This document shows positions 1-6,386 of a stretch of DNA of 19,897 nt, one piece after another. How positions within the stretch are numbered: the stretch's first letter is position 1; each line of letters starts with the position of its first letter. This DNA is from an uncultured Prevotella sp. Lineage in GTDB: Bacteria; Bacteroidota; Bacteroidia; Bacteroidales; Bacteroidaceae. Made by a program: the position numbers and the translations under genes. The stretch covers positions 1 to 19,897 of the forward strand of contig CAJJWN010000050.1 of the NCBI GenBank assembly GCA_905196835.1. The letters are read 5' to 3'. Below the pieces are notes generated by a model. It was given only the letters and a program-made list of their open reading frames with translations, searched no databases and was not told where the DNA came from.

Positions 1-587
1 AACGGATAGCGGTGCAGCGTGGTGATGTTGTAGCGGTCGCCCAGTCCGCGCACGAAGACGTTTTTCACGCCTTCCTGCCGCGATATGCCCGAGAGCTTGG
101 TGACGGCGGCCTGCGCGTCGCTCACTCCCTTGCGCGAAAGCTCCTGCGCGCCGATGGACTGTATGGCTACGACGGAGCGTTTTTGCTCCATCATCGTGAC
201 GTTCTCCGACTCGCGGTTGGCCTTCGCCACCACCTCCACGCCGGCCAAAAGGCGGTTGTCGGCCTCAAGTTCGAAGTCGAGCGTGGCGGCCTTGCCGTCT
301 TCTATTTTCACCTGGCGCTTCACCGCCGTCTTGTAACCTACGTATTTTATTTCGATGTCATAGATGCCGTCGCGCAACCCCGTGAGCTGGAAGTTGCCGT
401 CAACGTCGGTCACGGCGGCCACCGAGCTGCCCACCACCTGCACCGTGGCGCCGATTAGCGGCTCGTTAGACTGGCGGTCCTTCACCCGTCCTTTCAAGTC
501 GATGTCGGTAATGTCGGCTCCGAAAGCCTGCACGGCCAAGAGCGACATGAATGCTACCGAGCTGATAAATCTTTTCGTCTTGTTCAT
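1..587 (-). CDS. TonB-dependent outer-membrane receptor, N-terminal part (runs off the window)
   Basis: This is the first 195 codons of a gene that continues beyond base 1. The start is the ATG at 587; the other nearby ATG (598) hits a stop after four codons. Residues 1-23 form a signal peptide ending FGA. A carboxypeptidase-regulatory-like beta domain follows (about 30-110, with NEPLIGATV, VTDVDGNFQL and YVGYK). Then comes a plug-type segment with KGVSDAQAAV and VFVRGLGDRYN, which is typical of Bacteroidetes TonB-dependent receptors of the outer-membrane beta-barrel type rather than strict SusC. The protein should sit in the outer membrane and import a ligand using TonB energy. The ligand cannot be told, because the barrel and the downstream genes are outside the window. 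I found no full-match promoter; GAACTTTG on the minus strand at 617-624 is a near miss. Confidence 0.88.
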   Translation of the reverse strand, partial: MNKTKRFISSVAFMSLLAVQAFGADITDIDLKGRVKDRQSNEPLIGATVQVVGSSVAAVTDVDGNFQLTGLRDGIYDIEIKYVGYKTAVKRQVKIEDGKAATLDFELEADNRLLAGVEVVAKANRESENVTMMEQKRSVVAIQSIGAQELSRKGVSDAQAAVTKLSGISRQEGVKNVFVRGLGDRYNITTLHRYP

Positions 588-758
588 CCTGTTTTCATCA
601 TTGTTGTTTCCGGCTGCAAAGTTCGGACAAACGTTTTACAGCCGCTTTTCAGCCGGGTGAACATGCGTTTGCAATCGGTTTAACAAGCGTTTACGACGGC
701 ATTTATGAATTGTTACAACGCCGCAGGCCACCTTTATAATATACGCACGCGCGTGGCG

Positions 759-876
759 GCGTTGCAAAAGGCGGCCTTTCGTCGTGCGAAAGACCACCTT
801 TTACAATGCGAAAGACGGCCTTTTAGACGCTTAAAGACGGCCTTTTGGAATGCCAAAGGCCGTCTTTTACAGTCGC
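759..876. repeat. 22-bp-period palindrome array, locus 1 (five units)
   Basis: Five 14-bp cores start at 767, 789, 811, 833 and 855, so the period is exactly 22 bp throughout. The cores fit AAAGRCSGYCTTTY; for example unit 3 is AAAGACGGCCTTTT and unit 5 is its reverse form AAAGGCCGTCTTTT. Unit 2 is degenerate in the centre (AAAGACCACCTTTT). Cores are separated by 8-bp linkers: GTCGTGCG, ACAATGCG, AGACGCTT and GGAATGCC, with GCGTTGCA before the first and ACAGTCGC after the last. Units 4 and 5 can pair as a 13-bp stem. A 22-bp period is not a multiple of three, so this is not a coding repeat. Confidence 0.85.
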
Positions 877-995
877 GTTTGCAAGTCGTTGTATTTCAAG
901 GTGTTACAAACGGTGTGGGGATGGGCGGTTGTTTACGGCAGATAAGGTCGATGACAGGTGTGCGCCATGCCGTTTAACTATATTTATATTGAGCT

Positions 996-1028
996 TTTGC
1001 CGAGTGTCGGCGGAAATGGGTAATTTTG
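996..1028 (+). promoter_or_regulatory. Promoter for the 1066 gene
   Basis: A Bacteroidetes-type -33 element TTTG (996-999) lies 21 bp from a full-match -7 element TAATTTTG (1021-1028). Transcription would start near 1035 and give a leader of about 30 nt before the ATG at 1066. Confidence 0.65.
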
Positions 1029-1065
1029 CATTATGCCGTATGTACGGCGGTAAAATGCTTGCGTT

Positions 1066-2001
1066 ATGAGGATGAAGTACAGGTTATTGAGTGTTGCGGC
1101 GTGCCTTGCCCTTTTGCACGGGGCGGCAAGCGCGCAGGAGGCGGGCGGACTGCTCGGCACGGACAGACCGCGCTACGGCCTCGCTCCGGCGGTGATGAAT
1201 GTGCCCAGCCCCGAGGCGTTGCGCGACTCGCTGGCGTTCGCGGTCAACGTGAAGAGCTTTGTGCCGCGAGCGGCCAGATTGCCGCAGTGGCGCAGGGCGG
1301 ACAGCCTGGCAGTGCCTACGGCCGACTACCGCAGCCTCGGACGCATCACTCCGGCGTCGGCCATGCCGCAGTTCGGCCACAATCCTTACGCCTTCGACTT
1401 CAACCGCGGCGGCGTGCTGACGCAGTGGCGGGGCGGAGCCGTGGTAGGTTCGTCGTTCCGTCAGACCATGCCCGCGCTCATGTCGCGGCAGAATGCGTCT
1501 GTAGGCGTAGTGCAGAACGTCGGCAACCTTACGCTGACAGGCTCGCTCTCGGCCGACCGTTATCTGCTGTGGCGCGGCACGAGGACGCATTTCGGCGTCA
1601 GCGGCGCGGCCACTTACCGCTTCAGCGACCAGTGGTCGGCCACCGTCTTCGGCCGTTACACTGACAACCATGCGTTCTACACGATGGCCGCCTTCCCCTA
1701 TATGGGCACCTCCGGGTACGGAGGCTTCGTAACGTTCATGGGCGAACGCGTGGGCATGGACCTCGGCGTGGAGCGTTATTACGACACGTTCGCGCGGCGT
1801 TGGGTAACGTCGCCCATCATAACTCCTAAAATCAAGTTCAGCGAGAAGTTTACTTTGGAATTGCCGGTAGGCCCGCTCGTCAAGGAATTGATTGACAACG
1901 CGGTGTTCAACCGCAAGGAGCGCAGCGGCCCGATAATAATGCCCGAAGGGATGCCGAGCGTGGGCAAGATTCCCTTCGGAACGCCGGAAATGCCGAAATA
2001 G
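1066..2001 (+). CDS. Secreted protein of unknown function, probably outer-membrane associated
   Basis: This encodes 311 residues beginning MRMKYRLLSVAACLALLHGA, with a signal peptide ending ASA before QEAGG. The second methionine (1072) is an equally possible start. After a proline- and arginine-containing N-terminal stretch, residues from about 120 to 250 alternate short polar and aromatic runs with frequent glycine (for example FGVSGAATYRF and SATVFGRYTDN). This resembles antiparallel beta strands of an outer-membrane barrel or autotransporter-like fold. The C-terminus is rich in proline (IIMPEGMPSV, TPEMPK) and does not end in the aromatic residue usual for outer-membrane barrels. I recognise no enzymatic motif. 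It is a single-gene unit with its own promoter, and it converges on the amidase gene. The coding call is firm but the function is unknown. Confidence 0.8.
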   Translation: MRMKYRLLSVAACLALLHGAASAQEAGGLLGTDRPRYGLAPAVMNVPSPEALRDSLAFAVNVKSFVPRAARLPQWRRADSLAVPTADYRSLGRITPASAMPQFGHNPYAFDFNRGGVLTQWRGGAVVGSSFRQTMPALMSRQNASVGVVQNVGNLTLTGSLSADRYLLWRGTRTHFGVSGAATYRFSDQWSATVFGRYTDNHAFYTMAAFPYMGTSGYGGFVTFMGERVGMDLGVERYYDTFARRWVTSPIITPKIKFSEKFTLELPVGPLVKELIDNAVFNRKERSGPIIMPEGMPSVGKIPFGTPEMPK

Positions 2002-2003
2002 GT

Positions 2004-2169
2004 TTATAAGTGACAAGCAGACAAGTGGCAAGCAGACAAGCTGATTTGCTCGATTATGCTTGTAAGAAATAATATAGCTGTTGCAAAACATAACGTTTTG
2101 CAACCGCTATACGCTTCATTAAAGCAAATCAGCTTGTCTGCTTGCCACTTGTCTGCTTGTTGACTATAA
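2004..2169. repeat. Nested inverted repeat of ACAAGYNG octamers between convergent genes
   Basis: Arms at 2013-2050 and 2123-2160 are perfect 38-nt reverse complements, and with one-base offsets they extend to 2004 and 2169. Each arm is a near-tandem of octamers: ACAAGCAG (2013), ACAAGTGG (2021), a 7-nt CAAGCAG (2029) and ACAAGCTG (2036). The centre holds a second hairpin, 2073-2089 against 2095-2111, with one mismatch in 17 bp and loop ATAAC. The structure begins two bases after the stop of the upstream gene and overlaps the last codons of the amidase. It could serve as a bidirectional transcription end, but no clear T run follows. Confidence 0.85.
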
Positions 2170-3235
2170 TGAATGGTTGCTCCTTCACCTCGTCGAGCGG
2201 CGCCGTCTTGTATTTAGTTTTGCCGAAGTTAATCTTGTTGAGGTCGAACATCCGGATTGCGCTGTTGTACATCGTGCGGTAGTATAGCTTGCGTCCGCTG
2301 ATGTCGGTGGCCGACGTCCACTGCGTCGCGCTGGGTATGTCTACCGCCGTTTCGCCCTCGGCCGTCTCTATGCCGATGGGTATGTCGAAGTTGTTTAGTA
2401 TCTGGAAACACTGCCTTACGGTCTTGTCAGCCGTGGCGAGGACGGGCGCCGTGGTCTGGAACAGTGCCGCGCGGACGAAGCGCGAGGGTGGGGTAACGTC
2501 GCCGGGAAGCCCGAGGAAGCCGCTGCCCGCGCCGAACGAGGCCGTCTGCACGCCTCCGCGCTGCTTCGGCTTGGCCGTTCCCGGATAGAGGTTTACGTAG
2601 TTGTTGAGGTTCGTTACCTGCCATTCAAAGCCCGGCGAGTTCGTCAATACGCCTACGTTGTTCTCGTAGACGTTCACCTTCTTGTCTACAATCTCGATGA
2701 CAACCTGGCGGCCTGACTGGTCGGCCACGCGCCAGTGGGCGGTCGATGCGCGAGGGTCTATTGCCACGACGTGCACATGCCGCAGCCCTTTTACTGCCTC
2801 ATCAACGGTCTTGAAGCTGCCAAGCATCCACGAAACGAGCTGTAGGTCGGCTATGCTTTGCGCCTTCAGGCTTTCGTCGTAGTCCTCATACTGCCCGTAA
2901 CCGGGGAAGTAGAACAGTCCGGCCGACAGCCCTTCCTCGTTCAGTCCTTCGGTTACAAACTCCTCTTGCTCCACCGACAGCCCCACGAAACCGTACTTGG
3001 CGGTGAACGTCATGCCGCCCTTCGTCCCTCCGGGGATGTATGACGACTGCGTGTAACCGCGCGGAACGATGGCGTAGCGGCTGTTCAGGTCGCTGCCGCC
3101 CCATTCTATCGTGCGCGCCACGACGGTGCTGCCGTCCTGGCTTTTGAGTGTGATGCCCGTGCAAGCGTCGGCCTTGCCCGCAACGGCGAGCAACGCCACG
3201 GCCGCAAATGCGGCCAGAAATCTGGTTTTACACAT
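2129..3235 (-). CDS. Exported choloylglycine hydrolase family linear amide C-N hydrolase
   Basis: This 368-residue Ntn hydrolase cleaves linear amide bonds; the family includes bile salt hydrolases and penicillin V acylases. I chose the ATG at 3235, although the frame is open to 3307, because the promoter at 3295-3324 lies inside the longer frame. The signal peptide (1-24) ends KADA, and processing would expose Cys25 as the N-terminal nucleophile. Other family active-site residues are present: Arg41 (ARTIEW), Asn99 (GLNEEGL), Asn199 (LTNSPGFEWQ) and Arg252 (PPSRFVRA). The position after Arg that is usually Asp is Glu44. The last nine residues (KQTSGKQTS) come from the repeat at 2123-2160, so the tail looks acquired. 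Export suggests a periplasmic or extracellular amidase. Bile salt, N-acyl amino acid or beta-lactam substrates cannot be told apart from sequence alone. Confidence 0.9.
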   Translation of the reverse strand: MCKTRFLAAFAAVALLAVAGKADACTGITLKSQDGSTVVARTIEWGGSDLNSRYAIVPRGYTQSSYIPGGTKGGMTFTAKYGFVGLSVEQEEFVTEGLNEEGLSAGLFYFPGYGQYEDYDESLKAQSIADLQLVSWMLGSFKTVDEAVKGLRHVHVVAIDPRASTAHWRVADQSGRQVVIEIVDKKVNVYENNVGVLTNSPGFEWQVTNLNNYVNLYPGTAKPKQRGGVQTASFGAGSGFLGLPGDVTPPSRFVRAALFQTTAPVLATADKTVRQCFQILNNFDIPIGIETAEGETAVDIPSATQWTSATDISGRKLYYRTMYNSAIRMFDLNKINFGKTKYKTAPLDEVKEQPFIIVNKQTSGKQTS

Positions 3236-3294
3236 GATTGTTAATGTTTTGATTGTTGATGTTACGCAGCCTTGATAATGATGGCTGACGGTGG

Positions 3295-3324
3295 CAAATG
3301 TATGCAATTAAATTGACAATCAAA
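3295..3324 (-). promoter_or_regulatory. Promoter for the amidase gene
   Basis: On the minus strand a -33 TTTG (3324-3321) lies 18 bp from a full-match -7 TACATTTG (3302-3295). The expected start near 3288 gives a leader of about 50 nt and supports the translation start at 3235. Confidence 0.65.
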
Positions 3325-3369
3325 ACATTTTGACAGGAATTTTGCGCTTTGTCTGAAAACAGCCGGCCC

Positions 3370-4137
3370 TCATCCCATCTTTTCGAGGGCTGCCTTGCGC
3401 ATCTTCTTGAGCAGGTCAGATGCGAAGATAAAGTCGGTAAGGTTCTTGTTGTCGCTGCCCATCACCTGCGAGCTTACGCCTTCCCACTCCTTACGTCCTT
3501 CGTGTATGAAGATTATGTTCTCGCCAATGCCCATCACGGAGTTCATGTCGTGGGTGTTGATTATCGTCGTTATGCCAAACTCGTGGGTGATGCTGTGCAG
3601 CAGTTGGTCGATTACCAGCGATGTCTTCGGGTCGAGTCCGGAGTTCGGTTCGTCGCAGAACAGGTACTTGGGGTTCAGCGATATGGCCCTGGCTATTGCC
3701 ACACGCTTCTGCATTCCGCCTGAAAGCTCGCCCGGATATTTGTGGTCCGTGCCCGTTAGGTTTACTCGGTCGAGGCACGTCCGGGCGCGGTTGATGCGCT
3801 CGCGGAGCGTCATCGACGAGAACATGTCAAGCGGAAACATGACGTTTTCGAGCACGGTCATCGAGTCGAACAGTGCCGCGCTCTGGAATATCATGCCCAT
3901 TTCGCGGCGCAGGGCGGCCTTCTCCTTCTTGTCCATAGCCACGAAGTTGCGCCCGTCATACAGCACTTCGCCGCTCGTGGGGTCAAGAAGTCCTACGAGG
4001 TTCTTTATGAGTACGGTCTTGCCCGAGCCGCTTTGGCCTATTATGAGGTTTGTCTTTCCGCTGTCGAACACGGCGCTTATGTCCTTAAGCACTTCCTTTT
4101 CGCCGAACGACTTGTAAAGGTTCTTTATTTCAATCAT
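3370..4137 (-). CDS. mlaF: MlaF-like ABC transporter ATP-binding protein
   Basis: This 255-residue cytoplasmic ATPase would drive an MlaE-type permease that moves phospholipid between the inner and outer membranes. The Walker A motif is GQSGSGKT (34-41). The ABC signature is LSGGMQKRVAIARA, followed by Walker B YLFCDEPNSGLDP; the Asn and Ser after DEP and the Met-Gln-Lys after the signature fit MlaF/Ttg2A ATPases. An H-loop is seen in IINTHDMNSV. It starts at the ATG at 4137. The permease gene lies upstream on the same strand, but 199 bp of repeat separates the two genes, where such pairs are usually tightly spaced. No substrate-binding MCE (MlaD) gene follows; the next gene is the unrelated amidase. 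Confidence 0.88.
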   Translation of the reverse strand: MIEIKNLYKSFGEKEVLKDISAVFDSGKTNLIIGQSGSGKTVLIKNLVGLLDPTSGEVLYDGRNFVAMDKKEKAALRREMGMIFQSAALFDSMTVLENVMFPLDMFSSMTLRERINRARTCLDRVNLTGTDHKYPGELSGGMQKRVAIARAISLNPKYLFCDEPNSGLDPKTSLVIDQLLHSITHEFGITTIINTHDMNSVMGIGENIIFIHEGRKEWEGVSSQVMGSDNKNLTDFIFASDLLKKMRKAALEKMG

Positions 4138-4147
4138 GGTTGTTTGT

Positions 4148-4336
4148 GGTTTTACGGTTGTGCGGTTTTATGGTTTTACGGTTAAGAGGTTATTGGGTTT
4201 TACGGTCATGCGGTGATAGTCTTGATGTTGTTTCGGGTTTGTTTGACGGATATATGGAGCATCTTTATGCCCGTATAACCGTAATCCCCCATAACCGTAA
4301 AACCGTATGACCTCATAACCTGATAACCGTATGACC
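4148..4336. repeat. Two opposed arrays of GGTTNNNN octamers between mlaE and mlaF
   Basis: Nine octamers start at 4148 and repeat every 8 bp to 4219; seven begin GGTT and the last two GGTC and GGTG. Common forms are GGTTTTAC (4148, 4172, 4196). After a 53-bp centre (4220-4272), eight octamers in the opposite orientation run in exact 8-bp register from 4273 to 4336, mostly of the form NNNNAACC or NNNNGACC. The last octamer ends directly against the mlaE stop codon (4337-4339). The arms can fold back in an imperfect way. An 8-bp period is not a multiple of three, and I see no coding role. Confidence 0.9.
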
Positions 4337-5083
4337 TTAAGACAGGATTTGTGTTAGGAACACGTCCGAGAAAAGTATGAGCACGCTGCTCGTCACAACG
4401 GCGTTGGTGCTGGCCTTGCCCACGTTGACCGAGCCGCCCTCTACGGTGTAGCCGTAGTATGACGGCACGCTGGTTATGATGAAGGCGAAGAACAGGCTCT
4501 TGATGATGCTCATGTACATGAACCACGGGTTGAAGTCGTGCTGCAGGCCGATGGTAAGGTCTTCGGCGCTGATTACGTGCCCGATGTACGACGTGGCGTA
4601 AGCTCCGATGATGCCGGATGCCGTGCTGAAGATGACGAGGAACGGCATCAGCGTTATCATGCCGAGTATTTTGGGCATTATGAGGAAGTTGGCCGAGTTG
4701 ACGCCCATTATTTCCAATGCGTCTATTTGCTGCGTCACGCGCATCGTCCCTATTTCAGACGCGATGTTGGAGCCTACCTTTCCGGCCAGTATGAGGCACA
4801 TGATAGACGACGAGAACTCAAGCAACATGATTTCCCTCGTGACATATCCCGTGACGAAGCGCGGCATCCAGGGGCTCTGAATGTTGAGTTTTATTTGAAT
4901 GCAGATTACCGCTCCGATGAAGAACGATATCAGAAGCACGATGCCTATGGAGTTGACGCCGAGGGCGGACATCTCCTTCACATACTGCTTCAGGAACATC
5001 CTGAACCTGTCAGGCCGGCCGAAGGCGCGCCCCATGAGCATGAGGTAGCGGCCGAAAGACGTGAGGTATTTTTGCAGAAGCAT
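4337..5083 (-). CDS. mlaE: MlaE-like ABC transporter permease
   Basis: This 248-residue inner-membrane permease of the MlaE/YrbE family is the partner of the MlaF-like ATPase. I chose the ATG at 5083 (MLLQKYLTSFGRYL); the frame opens earlier only through a TTG at 5107. Hydrophobic segments include IGIVLLISFFIGAVICI, LEFSSSIMCLILAG, ITLMPFLVIFSTASGIIGAY and SLFFAFIITSVPSYYGY. The family motif GTMRVTQQIDALEIMGVN, which forms the coupling region to the ATPase, is clear in the middle. The C-terminal stretch GKASTNAVVTSSVLIL is also typical. The minus-strand promoter at 5265-5297 would give a leader of about 175 nt containing heptamer repeats. The likely role is retrograde or anterograde lipid trafficking for outer-membrane asymmetry. 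Confidence 0.88.
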   Translation of the reverse strand: MLLQKYLTSFGRYLMLMGRAFGRPDRFRMFLKQYVKEMSALGVNSIGIVLLISFFIGAVICIQIKLNIQSPWMPRFVTGYVTREIMLLEFSSSIMCLILAGKVGSNIASEIGTMRVTQQIDALEIMGVNSANFLIMPKILGMITLMPFLVIFSTASGIIGAYATSYIGHVISAEDLTIGLQHDFNPWFMYMSIIKSLFFAFIITSVPSYYGYTVEGGSVNVGKASTNAVVTSSVLILFSDVFLTQILS

Positions 5084-5116
5084 ATTCTTTAATTCATAAT
5101 TAGCCAAACGCTGACT

Positions 5117-5257
5117 TTCAGTTCACAATTCATAATCTTACAAATTGAGAATTGAAAATTGTGAATTGATAATTATGATTACCGTTGTATGTTGTGCCGG
5201 GGTATGGTTGCAGTGCAAATCATAATTCTCAATTCTCCGTTTTCTCAATTTTCAATT
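5117..5257. repeat. AT-rich heptamer arrays in opposite orientations upstream of mlaE
   Basis: Five heptamers run in exact 7-bp register from 5143 to 5177: AATTGAG, AATTGAA, AATTGTG, AATTGAT and AATTATG. They are flanked by the reverse form on both sides: TTCAGTT, CACAATT and CATAATC at 5117-5137, and CATAATT, CTCAATT, CTCAATT and TTCAATT at 5221-5257 with one 9-bp interruption. Most of the array lies in the predicted 5' leader of mlaE. The opposed blocks can pair with each other. Confidence 0.75.
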
Positions 5258-5264
5258 GATGTTG

Positions 5265-5297
5265 CAAAAGTAACCAAAATAACTAAAAAAACTACAA
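5265..5297 (-). promoter_or_regulatory. Candidate promoter for mlaE
   Basis: On the minus strand a full-match -7 TACTTTTG (5272-5265) is preceded by TTG (5297-5295) at 22 bp, slightly longer than the usual spacing. It would transcribe the heptamer repeats as part of the mlaE leader. Confidence 0.5.
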
Positions 5298-5347
5298 CGC
5301 GAGTGCGAGTTTTTGACTATATAAACCATTATTAGGCACAATTTTGC

Positions 5348-5355
5348 TACTTTTG
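5348..5355 (+). promoter_or_regulatory. Candidate -7 element for lptB
   Basis: TACTTTTG matches the TAnnTTTG consensus. No good -33 element lies at the proper distance. The expected start is near 5362, giving a very short leader to the ATG at 5374, or about 33 nt to the ATG at 5395. Confidence 0.45.
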
Positions 5356-5373
5356 CCGAAAAATACGACATCT

Positions 5374-6210
5374 ATGGACGAAACGAACAACAGCATGGAG
5401 GCGCGCCTCGGGGACGGAATGGTACTGCGCACGGAGGGTCTTATTAAGCGCTACGGCAAGCGCACGGTAGTCAACGACGTGTCAATCAACGTGCGCCAGG
5501 GCGAAATCGTGGGGCTGCTCGGCCCCAACGGAGCCGGCAAGACCACCTCTTTCTATATGACTACCGGGCTTATCATTCCTAACGCAGGCCACATATACCT
5601 TGACGACAAGGACATAACCGACTACCCCGTGTACAAGCGCGCACGCGCCGGAATAGGCTACCTGCCGCAGGAGGCGAGCGTCTTCCGCAAGCTGAGTGTT
5701 GAGGACAACATACTCGCCGTGCTCGAGATGACCGACCTTACGCGCAAGCAACAGATGGAGAAACTGGAGAGCCTGATAAAGGAATTCCGCCTGGAGAAGG
5801 TGCGCAAGAACATCGGCGACCGCCTGTCGGGCGGCGAACGCAGGCGCACGGAGATTGCCCGCTGCCTGGCCATCGACCCCAAGTTCATCATGCTCGACGA
5901 GCCTTTTGCCGGCGTTGACCCCATCGCCGTGGAGGACATACAGCACATAGTGTGGCGGCTGAAGTACCGCAACATCGGCATACTCATCACCGACCACAAC
6001 GTTGAGGACACCCTCTGCATCACCGACCGCGCCTATCTGCTCTTCGAGGGGCGCATCCTATTCCAGGGCTCGCCCGAGGAACTGGCCGAGAACAAGGTGG
6101 TGCGCGAGAAGTATCTTACCAACAGTTTCGTGCTGCGCCAGAAGGACTTTCAGCGCATCGACGAGGAAAAGCGCGCCAAGGAAGCCGCCGAGGCGGAGGC
6201 CGCAGGCTGA
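5374..6210 (+). CDS. lptB: LPS export ABC transporter ATP-binding protein LptB
   Basis: LptB is the ATPase that powers extraction of lipopolysaccharide from the inner membrane through LptFG. The product has 278 residues from the ATG at 5374; an upstream TTG (5344) is less likely because it overlaps the -7 promoter element, and the in-frame ATG at 5395 is an alternative. Walker A is GPNGAGKT (50-57), the signature is [16 protein letters not shown], and Walker B is [19 protein letters not shown], which is diagnostic of LptB. The H-loop is [10 protein letters not shown]. The C-terminus carries an extra charged, alanine-rich tail ([15 protein letters not shown]) not found in the 241-residue E. 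coli protein. The LptF, LptG and LptC partners are not in the window. A 22-bp-period array follows and may end the transcript. Confidence 0.93.
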   Translation: MDETNNSMEARLGDGMVLRTEGLIKRYGKRTVVNDVSINVRQGEIVGLLGPNGAGKTTSFYMTTGLIIPNAGHIYLDDKDITDYPVYKRARAGIGYLPQEASVFRKLSVEDNILAVLEMTDLTRKQQMEKLESLIKEFRLEKVRKNIGDRLSGGERRRTEIARCLAIDPKFIMLDEPFAGVDPIAVEDIQHIVWRLKYRNIGILITDHNVEDTLCITDRAYLLFEGRILFQGSPEELAENKVVREKYLTNSFVLRQKDFQRIDEEKRAKEAAEAEAAG

Positions 6211-6237
6211 CGCTTGCCATACAGGCGATAATCATAC

Positions 6238-6333
6238 GTTTTGCAAAAGACGGCCTTTCGGAATGCGAAAGGCCGTCTTTCGTCGTGTAAAAGGCCGTCT
6301 TTCACAAGCTGAAAGACGGCCTTTTGCAAAACA
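6238..6333. repeat. 22-bp-period palindrome array, locus 2 (four units)
   Basis: Cores start at 6246, 6268, 6290 and 6312, exactly 22 bp apart. Units 1 and 4 are in the AAAGACGGCC orientation and units 2 and 3 in the AAAGGCCGTC orientation. Linkers are GGAATGCG, GTCGTGTA and ACAAGCTG, with GTTTTGCA before and GCAAAACA after. Units 1 and 2 pair as a 15-bp stem (6246-6260 with 6266-6280). Units 3 and 4 pair as a second stem (6286-6304 with 6310-6328, one G-U pair). The two hairpins lie between the convergent lptB and MATE genes and may end both transcripts. Confidence 0.87.
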
Positions 6334-6386
6334 GCCTGCCACAGGCGTTACGGCAGGTGACGGGCGGTGTCCGCGCATATGCTTGC

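Larger units (their letters stand above)
588..1065. other. Divergent intergenic region (478 bp)
   Basis: No credible gene was found here; the short open frames run through repeat sequence. The region separates the leftward receptor gene from the rightward gene at 1066. It holds a five-unit 22-bp-period array (759-876) and the promoter for the 1066 gene (996-1028). The part from 877 to 995 shows nothing I recognise. Confidence 0.7.

Noticed and set aside
617..624. Promoter -7 element for the TonB receptor gene (GAACTTTG on the minus strand)
   Set aside because: It misses the first T of TAnnTTTG and has no -33 element at the right spacing, so it was not listed as a feature.
759..876. Possible CRISPR array, because of regular repeats and variable spacers
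   Set aside because: Repeats of 14 bp and spacers of 8 bp are far below CRISPR sizes, linker types recur between loci, cores occur in both orientations, and no cas gene is present.
1084..2103. Long open frame on the minus strand opposite the 1066 gene
   Set aside because: It has the arginine/histidine-rich composition of a GC-rich antisense shadow, no initiation signal and no recognisable motif. The plus-strand frame has a signal peptide and a promoter.
2013..2160. Insertion-sequence remnant or MITE with 38-bp terminal inverted repeats
   Set aside because: The arms are internally tandem octamers, not transposon ends. No target duplication is seen directly at the borders, so a slippage-derived array is more likely, although a mobile origin is not excluded.
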